Assembly: GCF_007827815.1 (NCBI RefSeq)
Contig: NZ_VITH01000001.1
Span: forward strand, 434,001-498,000
Length of the DNA stretch: 64,000 nt
Direction of reading: 5' to 3'
Source of the DNA: Azospirillum brasilense
GTDB taxonomy: Bacteria > Pseudomonadota > Alphaproteobacteria > Azospirillales > Azospirillaceae
Shown here: one piece after another, positions 49,427-58,261 of the stretch
Layout of the letters: every line of letters starts with the position of its first letter
Position numbering within the stretch: position 1 is the first letter of the stretch
The notes under the pieces: generated by a model
Seen by the model: only the letters and a program-made list of their open reading frames with translations
What the model was told of the DNA's origin: nothing
Database searches by the model: none
Position numbers and translations under genes: made by a program

Positions 49427-50029
49427 ATGAACCTGCTTCACATCGACTCCAGCATTCTCGGTGAGCAATCCGTAAGCCGTATGCTGTCCAAAGCCATCGT
49501 CCAGCGATTGAAGGACCACAATCCCGAGATCGACATCGTCCATCGTGATCTGGCCGCTGTTCCCGTTCCCCATCTCACCGGCGACCATCTGGCGGCCTCC
49601 CCGGCGGTGATGGAGGACATCGCGTTTGGTGAAAAGCTTCTGGACGAGTTCCTCAACGCCGATGTCATCGTCATCGGCGTCGCGCTCTACAACCTGACCA
49701 TTTCCAGCCAACTCCGGACATGGATCGACCGGATTGTCATCGCGGGGAAGACGTTCCGCTACACGGAGAACGGCCCGGAAGGATTGGCGCAGAACAAGCG
49801 GGTGGTCCTTGCCGTGGCGCGGGGCGGTCAATATCGACAGGGCACGGCCCTGGCGTCGTCCGAACACGCCGAGGCCTACCTTCGGTCGATGTTCGCGTTC
49901 ATCGGCGTGACGAGGCTCGATGTGATCGCCGCGGAAGGTCTCGCCATCAGCGAAGCACACCGGGAAAGCGGCATGCAGGCCGCGTTCGAGGCGATATCAG
50001 CCCTCGATCCATGTTGCGATTTCCAGTAG
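49427..50029 (+). CDS. azoR: FMN-dependent NADH-azoreductase
   Basis: A protein of 200 aa with the AzoR flavodoxin-like fold: MNLLHIDSSILGEQSVSRML (phosphate loop of FMN), IVIGVALYNLTISSQLRTWIDRI (in parts VALYNLTI and SSQLRTWID) and VVLAVARGGQYRQG. AzoR enzymes reduce azo bonds and, more physiologically, quinones, using NADH. AGAAAGAT provides a weak ribosome site. It is transcribed with the YdcZ-type gene and likely controlled by the divergent LysR protein. Hand counting shows about 53% GC in a sampled 60-base line here against 78% in the CHAD coding region. Confidence 0.92.
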   Translation: MNLLHIDSSILGEQSVSRMLSKAIVQRLKDHNPEIDIVHRDLAAVPVPHLTGDHLAASPAVMEDIAFGEKLLDEFLNADVIVIGVALYNLTISSQLRTWIDRIVIAGKTFRYTENGPEGLAQNKRVVLAVARGGQYRQGTALASSEHAEAYLRSMFAFIGVTRLDVIAAEGLAISEAHRESGMQAAFEAISALDPCCDFQ

Positions 50030-50105
50030 GCGCTCCGCCAGGTCCTGTCCGATGGCCCTTGGAATGGTGGTCGGACAGGACCCGGCTCAAGTCTCAACCA
50101 GCCGC

Positions 50106-50885
50106 TTACAGCGTCCCCGCGTAGGCGCCGCCGTCCAGCAGGACGTTTTGCCCGGTCATGAAACCGGCGTGGGCCGAGCAGAGGAAGGCGCAGGCCGCGC
50201 CGAACTCCGCCGGATCGCCGAAGCGGCCGGACGGGTTGCCGGCGCGGCGGAGGTCCATCTCCTCGTCCAGGCTGCGGTTGTTGGCCTTGGCCCCGCCCTC
50301 CATGGTGGCGCGCAGGCGGTCGGTCTCGAAGGGGCCGGGCAGCAGGTTGTTGATCGTCACGTTGTGCCGCACGGTCTGGCGCGACAGTCCCGCGACGAAG
50401 CCGGTCAGCCCGGCCCGCGCCCCGTTGGACAGGCCGAGGATCGGGATCGGCGCCTTCACCGCCGCCGAGGTGACGTTGACGATCCGCCCGAAGCGGCGCC
50501 CGATCATGCCGTCCACCGTCGCCTTGATGAGGAAGATCGGGGCCAGCATGTTGGCCTCGACGGCGCGGACCCAATCGTCGCGTTCCCAGTCGCGGAAGTC
50601 GCCCGGCGGCGGGCCGCCCGCGTTGTTGATGAGGATGTCCGGCTCCGGACAGGCGGCGAGGGCCGCGGCGCGCCCCTCCTCCGTCGCGATGTCGCCCACG
50701 GCGGTGGTCACGGTGGCGCCGGTCTCCTTGCGGATCTCCTCAGCGGCGGCCTCCAGCAGGTCGCGGCCGCGCGCGGTGATGGTGACCGCCACCCCCTCGC
50801 GCGCCAGCGCCAGGGCGCAGGCCTTACCCAGTCCCTTGCTGGCTGCGCACACGATGGCGCGGCGTCCGGCGATTCCCAGATCCAT
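50106..50885 (-). CDS. short-chain dehydrogenase/reductase family protein with altered active site
   Basis: A protein of 259 aa with a Rossmann start RRAIVCAASKGLGKACALALA (in parts: AIVCAASKGLGKA), the DILINNAGGPPP strand and a C-terminal NVLLDGGAYAGTL. The catalytic Ser is present (NVTSAAV). At the positions 13 and 17 residues later, where Tyr and Lys of the YxxxK motif belong, the protein has Ser and Arg (GLSNGARAG). Related alphaproteobacterial SDRs share this SNGARA form, so it is a real subfamily rather than an error, with unknown reaction. The start codon lies inside the end of hdaA (62-base overlap). Confidence 0.9.
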   Translation of the reverse strand: MDLGIAGRRAIVCAASKGLGKACALALAREGVAVTITARGRDLLEAAAEEIRKETGATVTTAVGDIATEEGRAAALAACPEPDILINNAGGPPPGDFRDWERDDWVRAVEANMLAPIFLIKATVDGMIGRRFGRIVNVTSAAVKAPIPILGLSNGARAGLTGFVAGLSRQTVRHNVTINNLLPGPFETDRLRATMEGGAKANNRSLDEEMDLRRAGNPSGRFGDPAEFGAACAFLCSAHAGFMTGQNVLLDGGAYAGTL

Positions 50886-51588
50886 CCTCGTCTCCTCCCT
50901 TCCCGGCCTCCAGACCGGCCAGCACCTCGCGGGCCAGCGGCACGGTCAGGGGACGGTGCGCGGCCAGCGAGGCGCGGTCAAGCGCCGCGACCACCCGCCC
51001 CGCCGCCTCCAGCGAGCGCTCCATCCGGGTCAGCAGGTAGGTGATGAGGTCCATGCCCGGCCGCAGCTGGCGGTCGGCAAACAGCTTGACCAGCACGGCG
51101 GCGAGCAGGGCGTCGTCCGGCGCCTCCACCCCCACCGCGGGCGCCGCCTTGATGCGGGAGCGCAGGTCGGCCAGCTTCATCCGCCAGCGCGACGGCGGGC
51201 GGCGCGACAGCAGGAGCAGATGCCCGCCCGAGTCGCGGGCGAGGTTGTAGAGGTGGAACAACGCCTCCTCGCGCTCCGGGGCGCCGGCCACCCGGTCCGC
51301 GTCCTCCACCACCACGGCGTTGGCGCGGGCCAGCAGGGCGTGCGGGTCGATCCGGTCGAGCGCCTCGCCCAAGGCGATGGGGGCGTGGCTGCGCGCCCGC
51401 CAGACATGGCCCAGATGGGTCTTGCCGCAACCGTCCGGCCCGTACAGCGTCAGGGCCGGCGCCGGCCAGGACGGCCAGCGGTCGAGCCACGCCACCGCCT
51501 CGGCGTTGCTGGGCGCCACGAGGAAGTCCTCGCAGCCCATGGCGGCGCGGTGTCCGAGGTCGAGCGGGATCTGGGCCGCGAGTGTCAT
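50824..51588 (-). CDS. hdaA: DnaA-related regulatory inactivator HdaA
   Basis: A protein of 254 aa. The N-terminal QIPLDLGHR is the beta-clamp-binding motif. The AAA+ part has Walker A in LYGPDGCGKTHLGHVW and Walker B in AVVVEDADRV, with a lid ending near residue 225. HdaA, bound to the sliding clamp, promotes ATP hydrolysis by DnaA after initiation. The last ~25 residues (Gly/Asp/Arg-rich) extend beyond the usual family end and overlap the SDR start in another frame. In many alphaproteobacteria the gene is downstream of a PerM-type permease gene, as here. Confidence 0.92.
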   Translation of the reverse strand: MTLAAQIPLDLGHRAAMGCEDFLVAPSNAEAVAWLDRWPSWPAPALTLYGPDGCGKTHLGHVWRARSHAPIALGEALDRIDPHALLARANAVVVEDADRVAGAPEREEALFHLYNLARDSGGHLLLLSRRPPSRWRMKLADLRSRIKAAPAVGVEAPDDALLAAVLVKLFADRQLRPGMDLITYLLTRMERSLEAAGRVVAALDRASLAAHRPLTVPLAREVLAGLEAGKGGDEDGSGNRRTPRHRVRSQQGTG

Positions 51589-51629
51589 GGGGCGGAGGTC
51601 ATGGAACAGGGGTCATGAGGCGGAGGCCA

Positions 51630-52691
51630 TCAGGAAGGGGTACCGCGGTAGTAGGGGCTGTCAAGATAGCGCCCCAACGCGAAGCGTGTCAGCACCCCGA
51701 TCACCGCCGCCACCGGAACCGCCAGCAGAACCCCGACGAAACCGAACAGCGACCCGCCGGCCAGCAGGGCGAAGATCACCCAGACCGCGTGCAGCCCGAC
51801 CTTCTCGCCGACCAGCTTCGGGGTCAGGACGTTGCCCTCCACCGCCTGCCCGAACAGGAAGATCGCAATGACGATGGCGATTCGCCACGGGTCGTCGAAC
51901 TGCAGCAGGGCCAGCCCGGTGCTCGACACGAATCCGAACAGCGAGCCGACATAGGGGATGAAGGACAGGAGCCCCGCCATCAGCCCGATCACCAGCCCGA
52001 AATCCAGCCCCGCCAGCGACAGCGCCACCGCGTAGAACACGCCCAGCACGAGGCAGACCAGCGCCTGCCCGCGGACGAATCCGGCCAGAGTCTCGTCGAC
52101 CTCGCGCGCCTGCTCGCGAATCGTCGCGGCGTGGTGCAGCGGCAGCCAGCCGTTCACCTTGGCGACCAGGATGTCCCAGTCGCGCATCAGGTAGAAGGCC
52201 ACGATCGGCGTGATGAACATCACCGACAGCACGTCGAACAGCGCCAGCCCGCTCGACAGGATGTGCTTCAGAACCTTGCCGACCCAGCCGACCACGTCCC
52301 CGGCGTAATTGCCGGCGGCACCGCGCAGCCGCTCCACATCCTCCGGCGACAGGCGGTGGACCAGCCGGTCAAGCATCGGCATCAGCCGGTCCCGCGCGGC
52401 GTTGGCGTAGTTTGGCAGCACCTCGATCAGGTGGGACACCTGCGACTGCACCAGCGGCAGCAGCAGCAGGACCATCAGCACCAGCACCAGGACGAAGGAC
52501 AGCAGAACCAGCGTCGTCGCCAGCCAGCGCGGCAGGCGCCAGCGCTCCACCCGGTCGACCACCGGGTCCAGCAGGTAGGCGACCGCCAGCCCGACCACGA
52601 AGGGCAGCAGCATGCCCGACAGCAGCCACAGCGCCAGGACGAACAGGCCGAGCCCGATCAGCCAGAAGCGGATCTGCTTGCCCGCCGTCAC
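51630..52691 (-). CDS. AI-2E/PerM family permease
   Basis: A protein of 353 aa from the GTG at 52691, which overlaps the stop of the upstream gene (GTGA); the longer frame is antisense noise. Eight or so membrane segments are seen: two at the N-terminus (about 9-45), one at 58-85, then a soluble part (90-150), then a cluster from 155 to 340 with FVRGQALVCLVLGVFYAV and SFIPYVGSLFGFV, the family hallmark. PerM/AI-2E-type proteins are exporters or ion/solute permeases; the substrate is unknown. Placed between the phosphatidyltransferase and hdaA genes. Confidence 0.9.
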   Translation of the reverse strand: MTAGKQIRFWLIGLGLFVLALWLLSGMLLPFVVGLAVAYLLDPVVDRVERWRLPRWLATTLVLLSFVLVLVLMVLLLLPLVQSQVSHLIEVLPNYANAARDRLMPMLDRLVHRLSPEDVERLRGAAGNYAGDVVGWVGKVLKHILSSGLALFDVLSVMFITPIVAFYLMRDWDILVAKVNGWLPLHHAATIREQAREVDETLAGFVRGQALVCLVLGVFYAVALSLAGLDFGLVIGLMAGLLSFIPYVGSLFGFVSSTGLALLQFDDPWRIAIVIAIFLFGQAVEGNVLTPKLVGEKVGLHAVWVIFALLAGGSLFGFVGVLLAVPVAAVIGVLTRFALGRYLDSPYYRGTPS

Positions 52692-53248
52692 GGCACCCCT
52701 CCATGCCGGCTGAACAGAAGCCCGCCGCGGTAGATGTAGGCCAGCCCCGACAGCACCGTGGTTCCGGCGCAGACCCAGATCAGCAGCGGCACCAGCTCCC
52801 GCCCGAACAGATGGAAGTCCGGCAGCCCCAGCCCCGCCGGAGCCAGCACGGCCGCGGCGAGGGCGAGCTGCACCGCCGTGTTGATCTTGCTGACATAGAG
52901 CGGCTGCATGGCCAGCGACTCCTTCAGCGTGTAGAGCAGCATCACCCCGCCGATGATCATCAGGTCGCGGAACACCACCAGGATGACCAGCCACAGCGGC
53001 AGCACGCCGATGTGGCCCAGCGAGACGTAGACGCTGACCAGCAGCGCCTTGTCGGCGATCGGGTCGAGATAGGCGCCCAGCACTGTACGGGCGCGGAACA
53101 TGCGGGCCACCGCACCGTCGACGGCGTCGGACACCCCCGCCCCGACGAACAGCCAGAAGGCGACCCCCAACTCCCCGGCCAGGATGAAATAGACGGCGAC
53201 CGGCACCACCAGGATGCGGCCGAAGGTGATGATGTTCGGAATGCTCAC
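52688..53248 (-). CDS. CDP-alcohol phosphatidyltransferase (PgsA-like)
   Basis: A protein of 186 aa with several membrane segments and the signature D-x2-D-G-x2-A-R-x8-G-x3-D-x3-D, visible as DAVDGAVARM then LGAYLDPIAD. It begins NIITFGRILVVPVAVYF. Enzymes of this family transfer a phosphatidyl group from CDP-diacylglycerol to an alcohol, such as glycerol 3-phosphate in PgsA. The exact acceptor cannot be told. It overlaps the permease gene (GTGA). It is the second gene of the DUF2066-permease-hdaA operon. Confidence 0.93.
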   Translation of the reverse strand: MSIPNIITFGRILVVPVAVYFILAGELGVAFWLFVGAGVSDAVDGAVARMFRARTVLGAYLDPIADKALLVSVYVSLGHIGVLPLWLVILVVFRDLMIIGGVMLLYTLKESLAMQPLYVSKINTAVQLALAAAVLAPAGLGLPDFHLFGRELVPLLIWVCAGTTVLSGLAYIYRGGLLFSRHGGVP

Positions 53249-53350
53249 CGCGGTGCCTTCTGCCGTTGTCCTTACCGCCGCCGTCCCCGCAAGGGCCGAT
53301 CCCGGCCCGTCTGTAACGCCGGGAGGCCGTTCGCCGTCACGCCCTTTCGA

Positions 53351-54787
53351 TCATGGGCGCGCCGTCCCGGCCGGCAGCGTGCCCAGGATGCGCGGCGGCG
53401 CCCCCGGCGCGGCCGTCGGAGCGCCGACCGGGGCCGGAACCGCGCTGGGATAGGCCGACGGCGCGGCGGTGGCCGGCGAAAAGGCCGAGGGAGACGCCGG
53501 GACGGACGCCGGCGAAACGGCGGCGGGCTGCGCCAGGGCCGCCCCGGCGCCCCTCGCCAGCACCTGGAGCTGCCATTCCGGCGTCGGCGCGACCGGCGGA
53601 AGCGGCTGGCCCGGAACGGGGACCGGCACCGGTGCCGCGACCGCCCCGGTGCGGGCGAGGCCGAGGTCGCGGCGGGCCAGCGCCTGGCGCAGCCGCTCGA
53701 CGTCGCCGCGGTGGGTCAGCGCGACCAGCGCCTCGTAGCGGCTGATCGACAGCACGTCGGTCCGGGTAACGGCGTTGACCATGCCCAGCCGCTTGCGCGT
53801 CTCCACCCAATCGTTGAGGCTGGCCAGCGGCACCCGCACCAGGGTCGCCTGCTCCGGCCCGCTCGCCACCGTGTTGTCGCGGCGGTAGGATTCGTCGATG
53901 GCGGCCGACACGAAGGTCGTCGCGCGGGTCAGGAAGTCGCCGGCCCGGTCGGCCATGTCGGCCTTCACGTTGACCGTCTGCGTGTCCCGCGCGCCGTCGG
54001 GGGTGTAGTGGGTCACCTCGACCGCCAGCGGACGGCCGAGATCCAGCCCGCCGGCCGGAAGCTCGGTCTTGGCGACGATCACGCCGCCGGCGTTGTAGCG
54101 CTGGGCGATGCGGGCCAGCGCCTCGGGGTCGCCGGACAGCGCCTCGTTCACGCCGATGGCGGAGATGTCGGCCAGTTCGCCGTCCGGAACGACCAGCGGA
54201 ACCAGCGAGGCGCCGGCTTGCCGGCCCTCCCAGGCCTCGCGCCAGTCGGTGCGGTCCTCCCACAGCACGGGGCGCCCGTCGACGACGGTGACCGGCAGGA
54301 TCACATAGGGCCGGGCCGGCGGCTCGACATACTGCTGGCCGCCGCCGGCCAGCGTCTCGCGCACCGGGTTGGGGCGGAAGCGCACGGTGATGCTGCCGAC
54401 ATAGCGGGTCGCCGACACCTTCTCGTCGTCGATCTCGAAGCCCTGGACCAGACGGGCGAGCTCGATGTCCGACACCCGCGGAACCGTGGTGGCCGAGGGG
54501 ACGAGGCGCTTGTACAGCTCCGCCCAGGCCTTCACCTGCGCGTCGCGGATCGCCTGGTCGCGGGCGGCGTTGGCGTTGGCGGCGCTGACGTCCACCTTCA
54601 CGCCCGACACGGTGAAGGGGTCCGCCGCCGGAACCGCCGCGGGGGCCGTCCCAGGGACAGCCGGGGCCGCCACCGCGGGTGGCGCGGCGCCGGGCACCTG
54701 CGCGTCCACGGGGCCGGCCGGAACGGCCAGGGCCACGGTGATGGCGGCGAAGCCCGCAAACAGCGGCGCATGGCGGCGGTGGAGCAT
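53351..54787 (-). CDS. DUF2066 family exported protein
   Basis: A protein of 478 aa with a signal peptide (about 8-30, ending VDA-Q). A Pro/Ala-rich segment (30-60) precedes the conserved part. There, VSAANANAARDQAIRDAQVKAW (read as DVSAANANAARDQAIRDAQ) and LYKRLVPS match the DUF2066 N-terminus. PYVILPVTVVDGRPVLWEDRTDWREAW lies in the middle (read as PYVILPVTVVDGRPVLW). The last 90 residues are Ala/Pro-rich and disordered. The function is unknown; the family recurs next to CDP-alcohol phosphatidyltransferase, PerM and purM genes in alphaproteobacteria. It is divergent from purM and first in its operon. Confidence 0.88.
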   Translation of the reverse strand: MLHRRHAPLFAGFAAITVALAVPAGPVDAQVPGAAPPAVAAPAVPGTAPAAVPAADPFTVSGVKVDVSAANANAARDQAIRDAQVKAWAELYKRLVPSATTVPRVSDIELARLVQGFEIDDEKVSATRYVGSITVRFRPNPVRETLAGGGQQYVEPPARPYVILPVTVVDGRPVLWEDRTDWREAWEGRQAGASLVPLVVPDGELADISAIGVNEALSGDPEALARIAQRYNAGGVIVAKTELPAGGLDLGRPLAVEVTHYTPDGARDTQTVNVKADMADRAGDFLTRATTFVSAAIDESYRRDNTVASGPEQATLVRVPLASLNDWVETRKRLGMVNAVTRTDVLSISRYEALVALTHRGDVERLRQALARRDLGLARTGAVAAPVPVPVPGQPLPPVAPTPEWQLQVLARGAGAALAQPAAVSPASVPASPSAFSPATAAPSAYPSAVPAPVGAPTAAPGAPPRILGTLPAGTARP

Positions 54788-54843
54788 TGCAAAGCCTTCC
54801 GATTCGAGTATGTTCGGCCCGTTCCCTATTGACCCGGCCCAAA

Positions 54844-54873
54844 TTGACCCGGTTCAGGTGGCCCAGGTATATA
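54844..54873 (+). promoter_or_regulatory. promoter of purM
   Basis: TTGACC (54844-54849) and TATATA (54868-54873) are 18 bases apart. Transcription should begin near 54880, leaving a very short leader, with GAGG at 54887-54890. The segment attgacccgg occurs twice (54828-54837 and 54843-54852), 15 bases apart, the second covering the -35. Confidence 0.7.
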
Positions 54874-54895
54874 GCTCAGCCCAAGCGAGGATACC

Positions 54896-55965
<1,070 letters not shown>

Positions 55966-55978
<13 letters not shown>

Positions 55979-56634
55979 CCTCCAACGCCCTGAAGGTTGG
56001 AGTCCTGATCTCCGGGCGCGGCAGCAATCTGCAGGCGTTGATCGACGCCTGCGCCGCCCCGGACTTTCCGGCGGAGATCGCCCTGGTGCTCTCCAACAAG
56101 GCCGACGCCTACGGGTTGGAGCGCGCCGCATCCGCCGGAGTGCCCGTCGCCGTGGTCAGCCACCGCGACTTTCCCGGCGACAAGCGCGCCTTCGAAGAGG
56201 CCATGGACGCGCGGCTGCGCGCGGCGGGCGTCGAACTGGTCTGTCTGGCCGGCTTCATGCGGCTGCTGTCGCCCTGGTTCGTCGAGCGCTGGCACGATCG
56301 GATGATCAACATCCACCCGTCGCTCCTGCCCTCCTTCAAGGGGCTGGACACCCACCAGCGGGCGCTGGACGCCGGGGTGCGCTTTCACGGCTGCACGGTG
56401 CATTACGTGCGTTCGGAGATGGACGAGGGGCCGATCATCGCCCAGGCCGCGGTTCCGGTGCTGCCCGGCGACGACGCCGACCGGCTGTCCGCCCGCGTGC
56501 TGGAGGCCGAGCACCGGCTCTATCCCCAGGCGCTGCGCCTGATCGCCGAGGGCCGCGCCCGCGTCGAGGACGGCCGGGTGACCCTGTCAGGCCCGGCGGC
56601 GGACCTTCAGACGCTCATCAACCCGCCGGCCTGA
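55966..56634 (+). CDS. purN: phosphoribosylglycinamide formyltransferase PurN
   Basis: A protein of 222 aa from the ATG at 55966, overlapping the purM end. Motifs: [19 protein letters not shown] for the substrate loop, and the catalytic Asn/His in [18 protein letters not shown] with the Asp in [13 protein letters not shown]. It uses 10-formyltetrahydrofolate to formylate GAR in the cytosol. The purM-purN pair is the usual arrangement, and the overlap suggests translational coupling. The longer frame upstream is only the shadow of purM. Confidence 0.96.
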
Positions 56635-56733
56635 GTCGCTCCAAAGCGCCCATCGGCCAAGCGGGGCCCTTGCCGCAACCGTCCGCACCCCCCACATTCT
56701 CCGCCGGAACCATAACAGGGGAGGCAAAGGGCG

Positions 56734-56883
56734 ATGGCGGTTACCGATCACGGCCACAATCCGGTCAGCGAGGATGTCGTCCGCCGCCATGAAGCGGGCT
56801 GGCACGCCTTCACCCGCTTCATGACGCTGGCAACCGCGGGCGTGATCGCCGTGCTGGTCTTCATGGCGATCTTCCTGGTCTGA
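56734..56883 (+). CDS. aa3-type cytochrome c oxidase subunit IV
   Basis: A protein of 49 aa with GGGGAGG upstream. A short hydrophilic N-terminus (VTDHGHNPVSEDVVRRHEAG) leads into WHAFTRFM and one membrane segment (TLATAGVIAVLVFMAIFLV). This is the pattern of the small subunit IV family of alphaproteobacterial aa3-type oxidases. It should sit in the inner membrane with the oxidase. It is 99 bases after purN and away from the other oxidase genes, which is frequent for this subunit. Confidence 0.85.
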   Translation: MAVTDHGHNPVSEDVVRRHEAGWHAFTRFMTLATAGVIAVLVFMAIFLV

Positions 56884-56957
56884 CGGCCTTCCCGGTCTGA
56901 CGGCCCGTTCAAGCGGCCAACCGGAAGCCTGCCAACCGAAACGCCGTGGCGGGGCGC

Positions 56958-57437
56958 TTACGCCCCGTCCGGCAGACGGCCCAGCAGCAGGTCGCGCATC
57001 TCGCCGACCAGCGCGTCCACCTGCTGCTCCCACGCCTCGGTGCCGCCCTGGATGGCGTGCATGACGTGGGTCGCGAGGTGGATCAGCGCGGCGCGCACGC
57101 AATCCTCGGCCGGGAAATCCAGCCCCACCGTGTCCTGAAGGAACTGGCCGAGCTGGTCGGGGGCGTTCCAGGGATGGACGACCACCGTGTCGAAGCCGCT
57201 GGTCCCCAGGAACACCGCGTTCAGCGCCGTCGCCTGCGCGTTGATCGCGTCGATGGCCGCGTCCTGTTCGACGTTGCCGCGCAGCACCTCCTGGAAGGCC
57301 GCCAAGCACTGGTCGACGTATCCGCGCACCAGCAGCTCCACCACGCCCGGATCGCTCAGGTCGTTCCTGCCCTTCACGAGGGACGGCAGCGGCTCCAGCA
57401 GGGCCGCGACGATCGGCTTGACGTCGGGATTTTCCAT
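56958..57437 (-). CDS. conserved-looking protein of unknown function
   Basis: A protein of 159 aa from the ATG at 57437, with AGGAG ten bases upstream; the frame stays open further but without support. It is largely helical, with no signal peptide or membrane span (VKPIVAALLEPLPSLVKG, ALIHLATHVMHAIQGGTE). The family is not recognised. The VRAALIHLATHVMHA helix with two histidines could be a metal or cofactor site, but that is a guess. It is convergent with the oxidase subunit gene and lies downstream of ndk, beyond the ndk terminator, on the same strand. Confidence 0.75.
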   Translation of the reverse strand: MENPDVKPIVAALLEPLPSLVKGRNDLSDPGVVELLVRGYVDQCLAAFQEVLRGNVEQDAAIDAINAQATALNAVFLGTSGFDTVVVHPWNAPDQLGQFLQDTVGLDFPAEDCVRAALIHLATHVMHAIQGGTEAWEQQVDALVGEMRDLLLGRLPDGA

Positions 57438-57564
57438 GGCGGGGGTACTCCTAGCGGTAGAATCCCCGAATACTCGACTTCGCCACGCCTGTCCACGACG
57501 CCGTGACCCGGTGCGGGCGACAAGTTGCGGGCGGCCAGCCCGAAGCGCAAGGTCCTGAATCGAA

Positions 57565-57592
57565 AAGGGCCGCCCCGATTGGGACGGCCCTT
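57565..57592 (-). terminator. intrinsic terminator of ndk
   Basis: Arms aagggccgcccc and gggacggccctt (57565-57576, 57581-57592) pair with one mismatch. Read on the minus strand the stem is followed by a T-run (cccttttcg), about 32 bases past the ndk stop. Confidence 0.8.
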
Positions 57593-57623
57593 CGCGCAAG
57601 ACTGCGATGCGGAAGACCCGCGA

Positions 57624-58046
57624 TCAGCCCACCAGCTCGATGCCGGCGAAGAAGAAGGCGATTTCCTGGGCGGCGGTCTCCGGAGCGTCCGAGCCGTGCA
57701 CCGAGTTGGCTTCGATCGACTCGGCGAACTCCTTGCGGATGGTGCCCTCGGCGGCGTTGGCCGGGTTGGTGGCGCCCATGATCTCGCGGTTGCGGGCGAT
57801 GGCGTTCTCGCCTTCCAGGACCTGGAGCACGACCGGGCCGGAGATCATGAAGGAAACGAGGTCGTTGAAGAACGGACGCTCGCGATGCACGCCGTAGAAC
57901 TGCTCGGCCTGGGCCTTGGACAGCTGGACGCGCTTCTGCGCGACGATGCGCAGGCCGCCGTCCTCGAACTTGGCGTTGATCTTGCCGGTCAGGTTGCGGC
58001 GGGTGGCATCGGGCTTGATGATCGAGAGGGTGCGTTCGACGGCCAT
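57624..58046 (-). CDS. ndk: nucleoside diphosphate kinase
   Basis: A protein of 140 aa with the whole family pattern: [40 protein letters not shown] (in parts) and the catalytic histidine in [11 protein letters not shown]. It exchanges the terminal phosphate between nucleoside di- and triphosphates, via a phosphohistidine, in the cytosol. AGGAG precedes the start by nine bases. It is a single gene with its own terminator; the ABC-F gene is divergent across 215 bases. Confidence 0.98.
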   Translation of the reverse strand: MAVERTLSIIKPDATRRNLTGKINAKFEDGGLRIVAQKRVQLSKAQAEQFYGVHRERPFFNDLVSFMISGPVVLQVLEGENAIARNREIMGATNPANAAEGTIRKEFAESIEANSVHGSDAPETAAQEIAFFFAGIELVG

Positions 58047-58261
58047 GGCGGTGGGCTCCTGCTGGAAATGCGTTATGGGCGCCGCTGGTTTGGCCGGGGC
58101 GCCGATTGCGCGGGGTTATATAGGCGCTTTTCGGCCACGGCAACCGCTTCGTGAGGCCGGTTCGTGAGGCCGCGCCGCGTCGCTTCGCGCGGCTGCCATG
58201 AAGGGTTGCCCCGCGGGTCCCGCTTCAAATCGCGGTTTCCCCGTGGTAAACCGGCGCCGAT

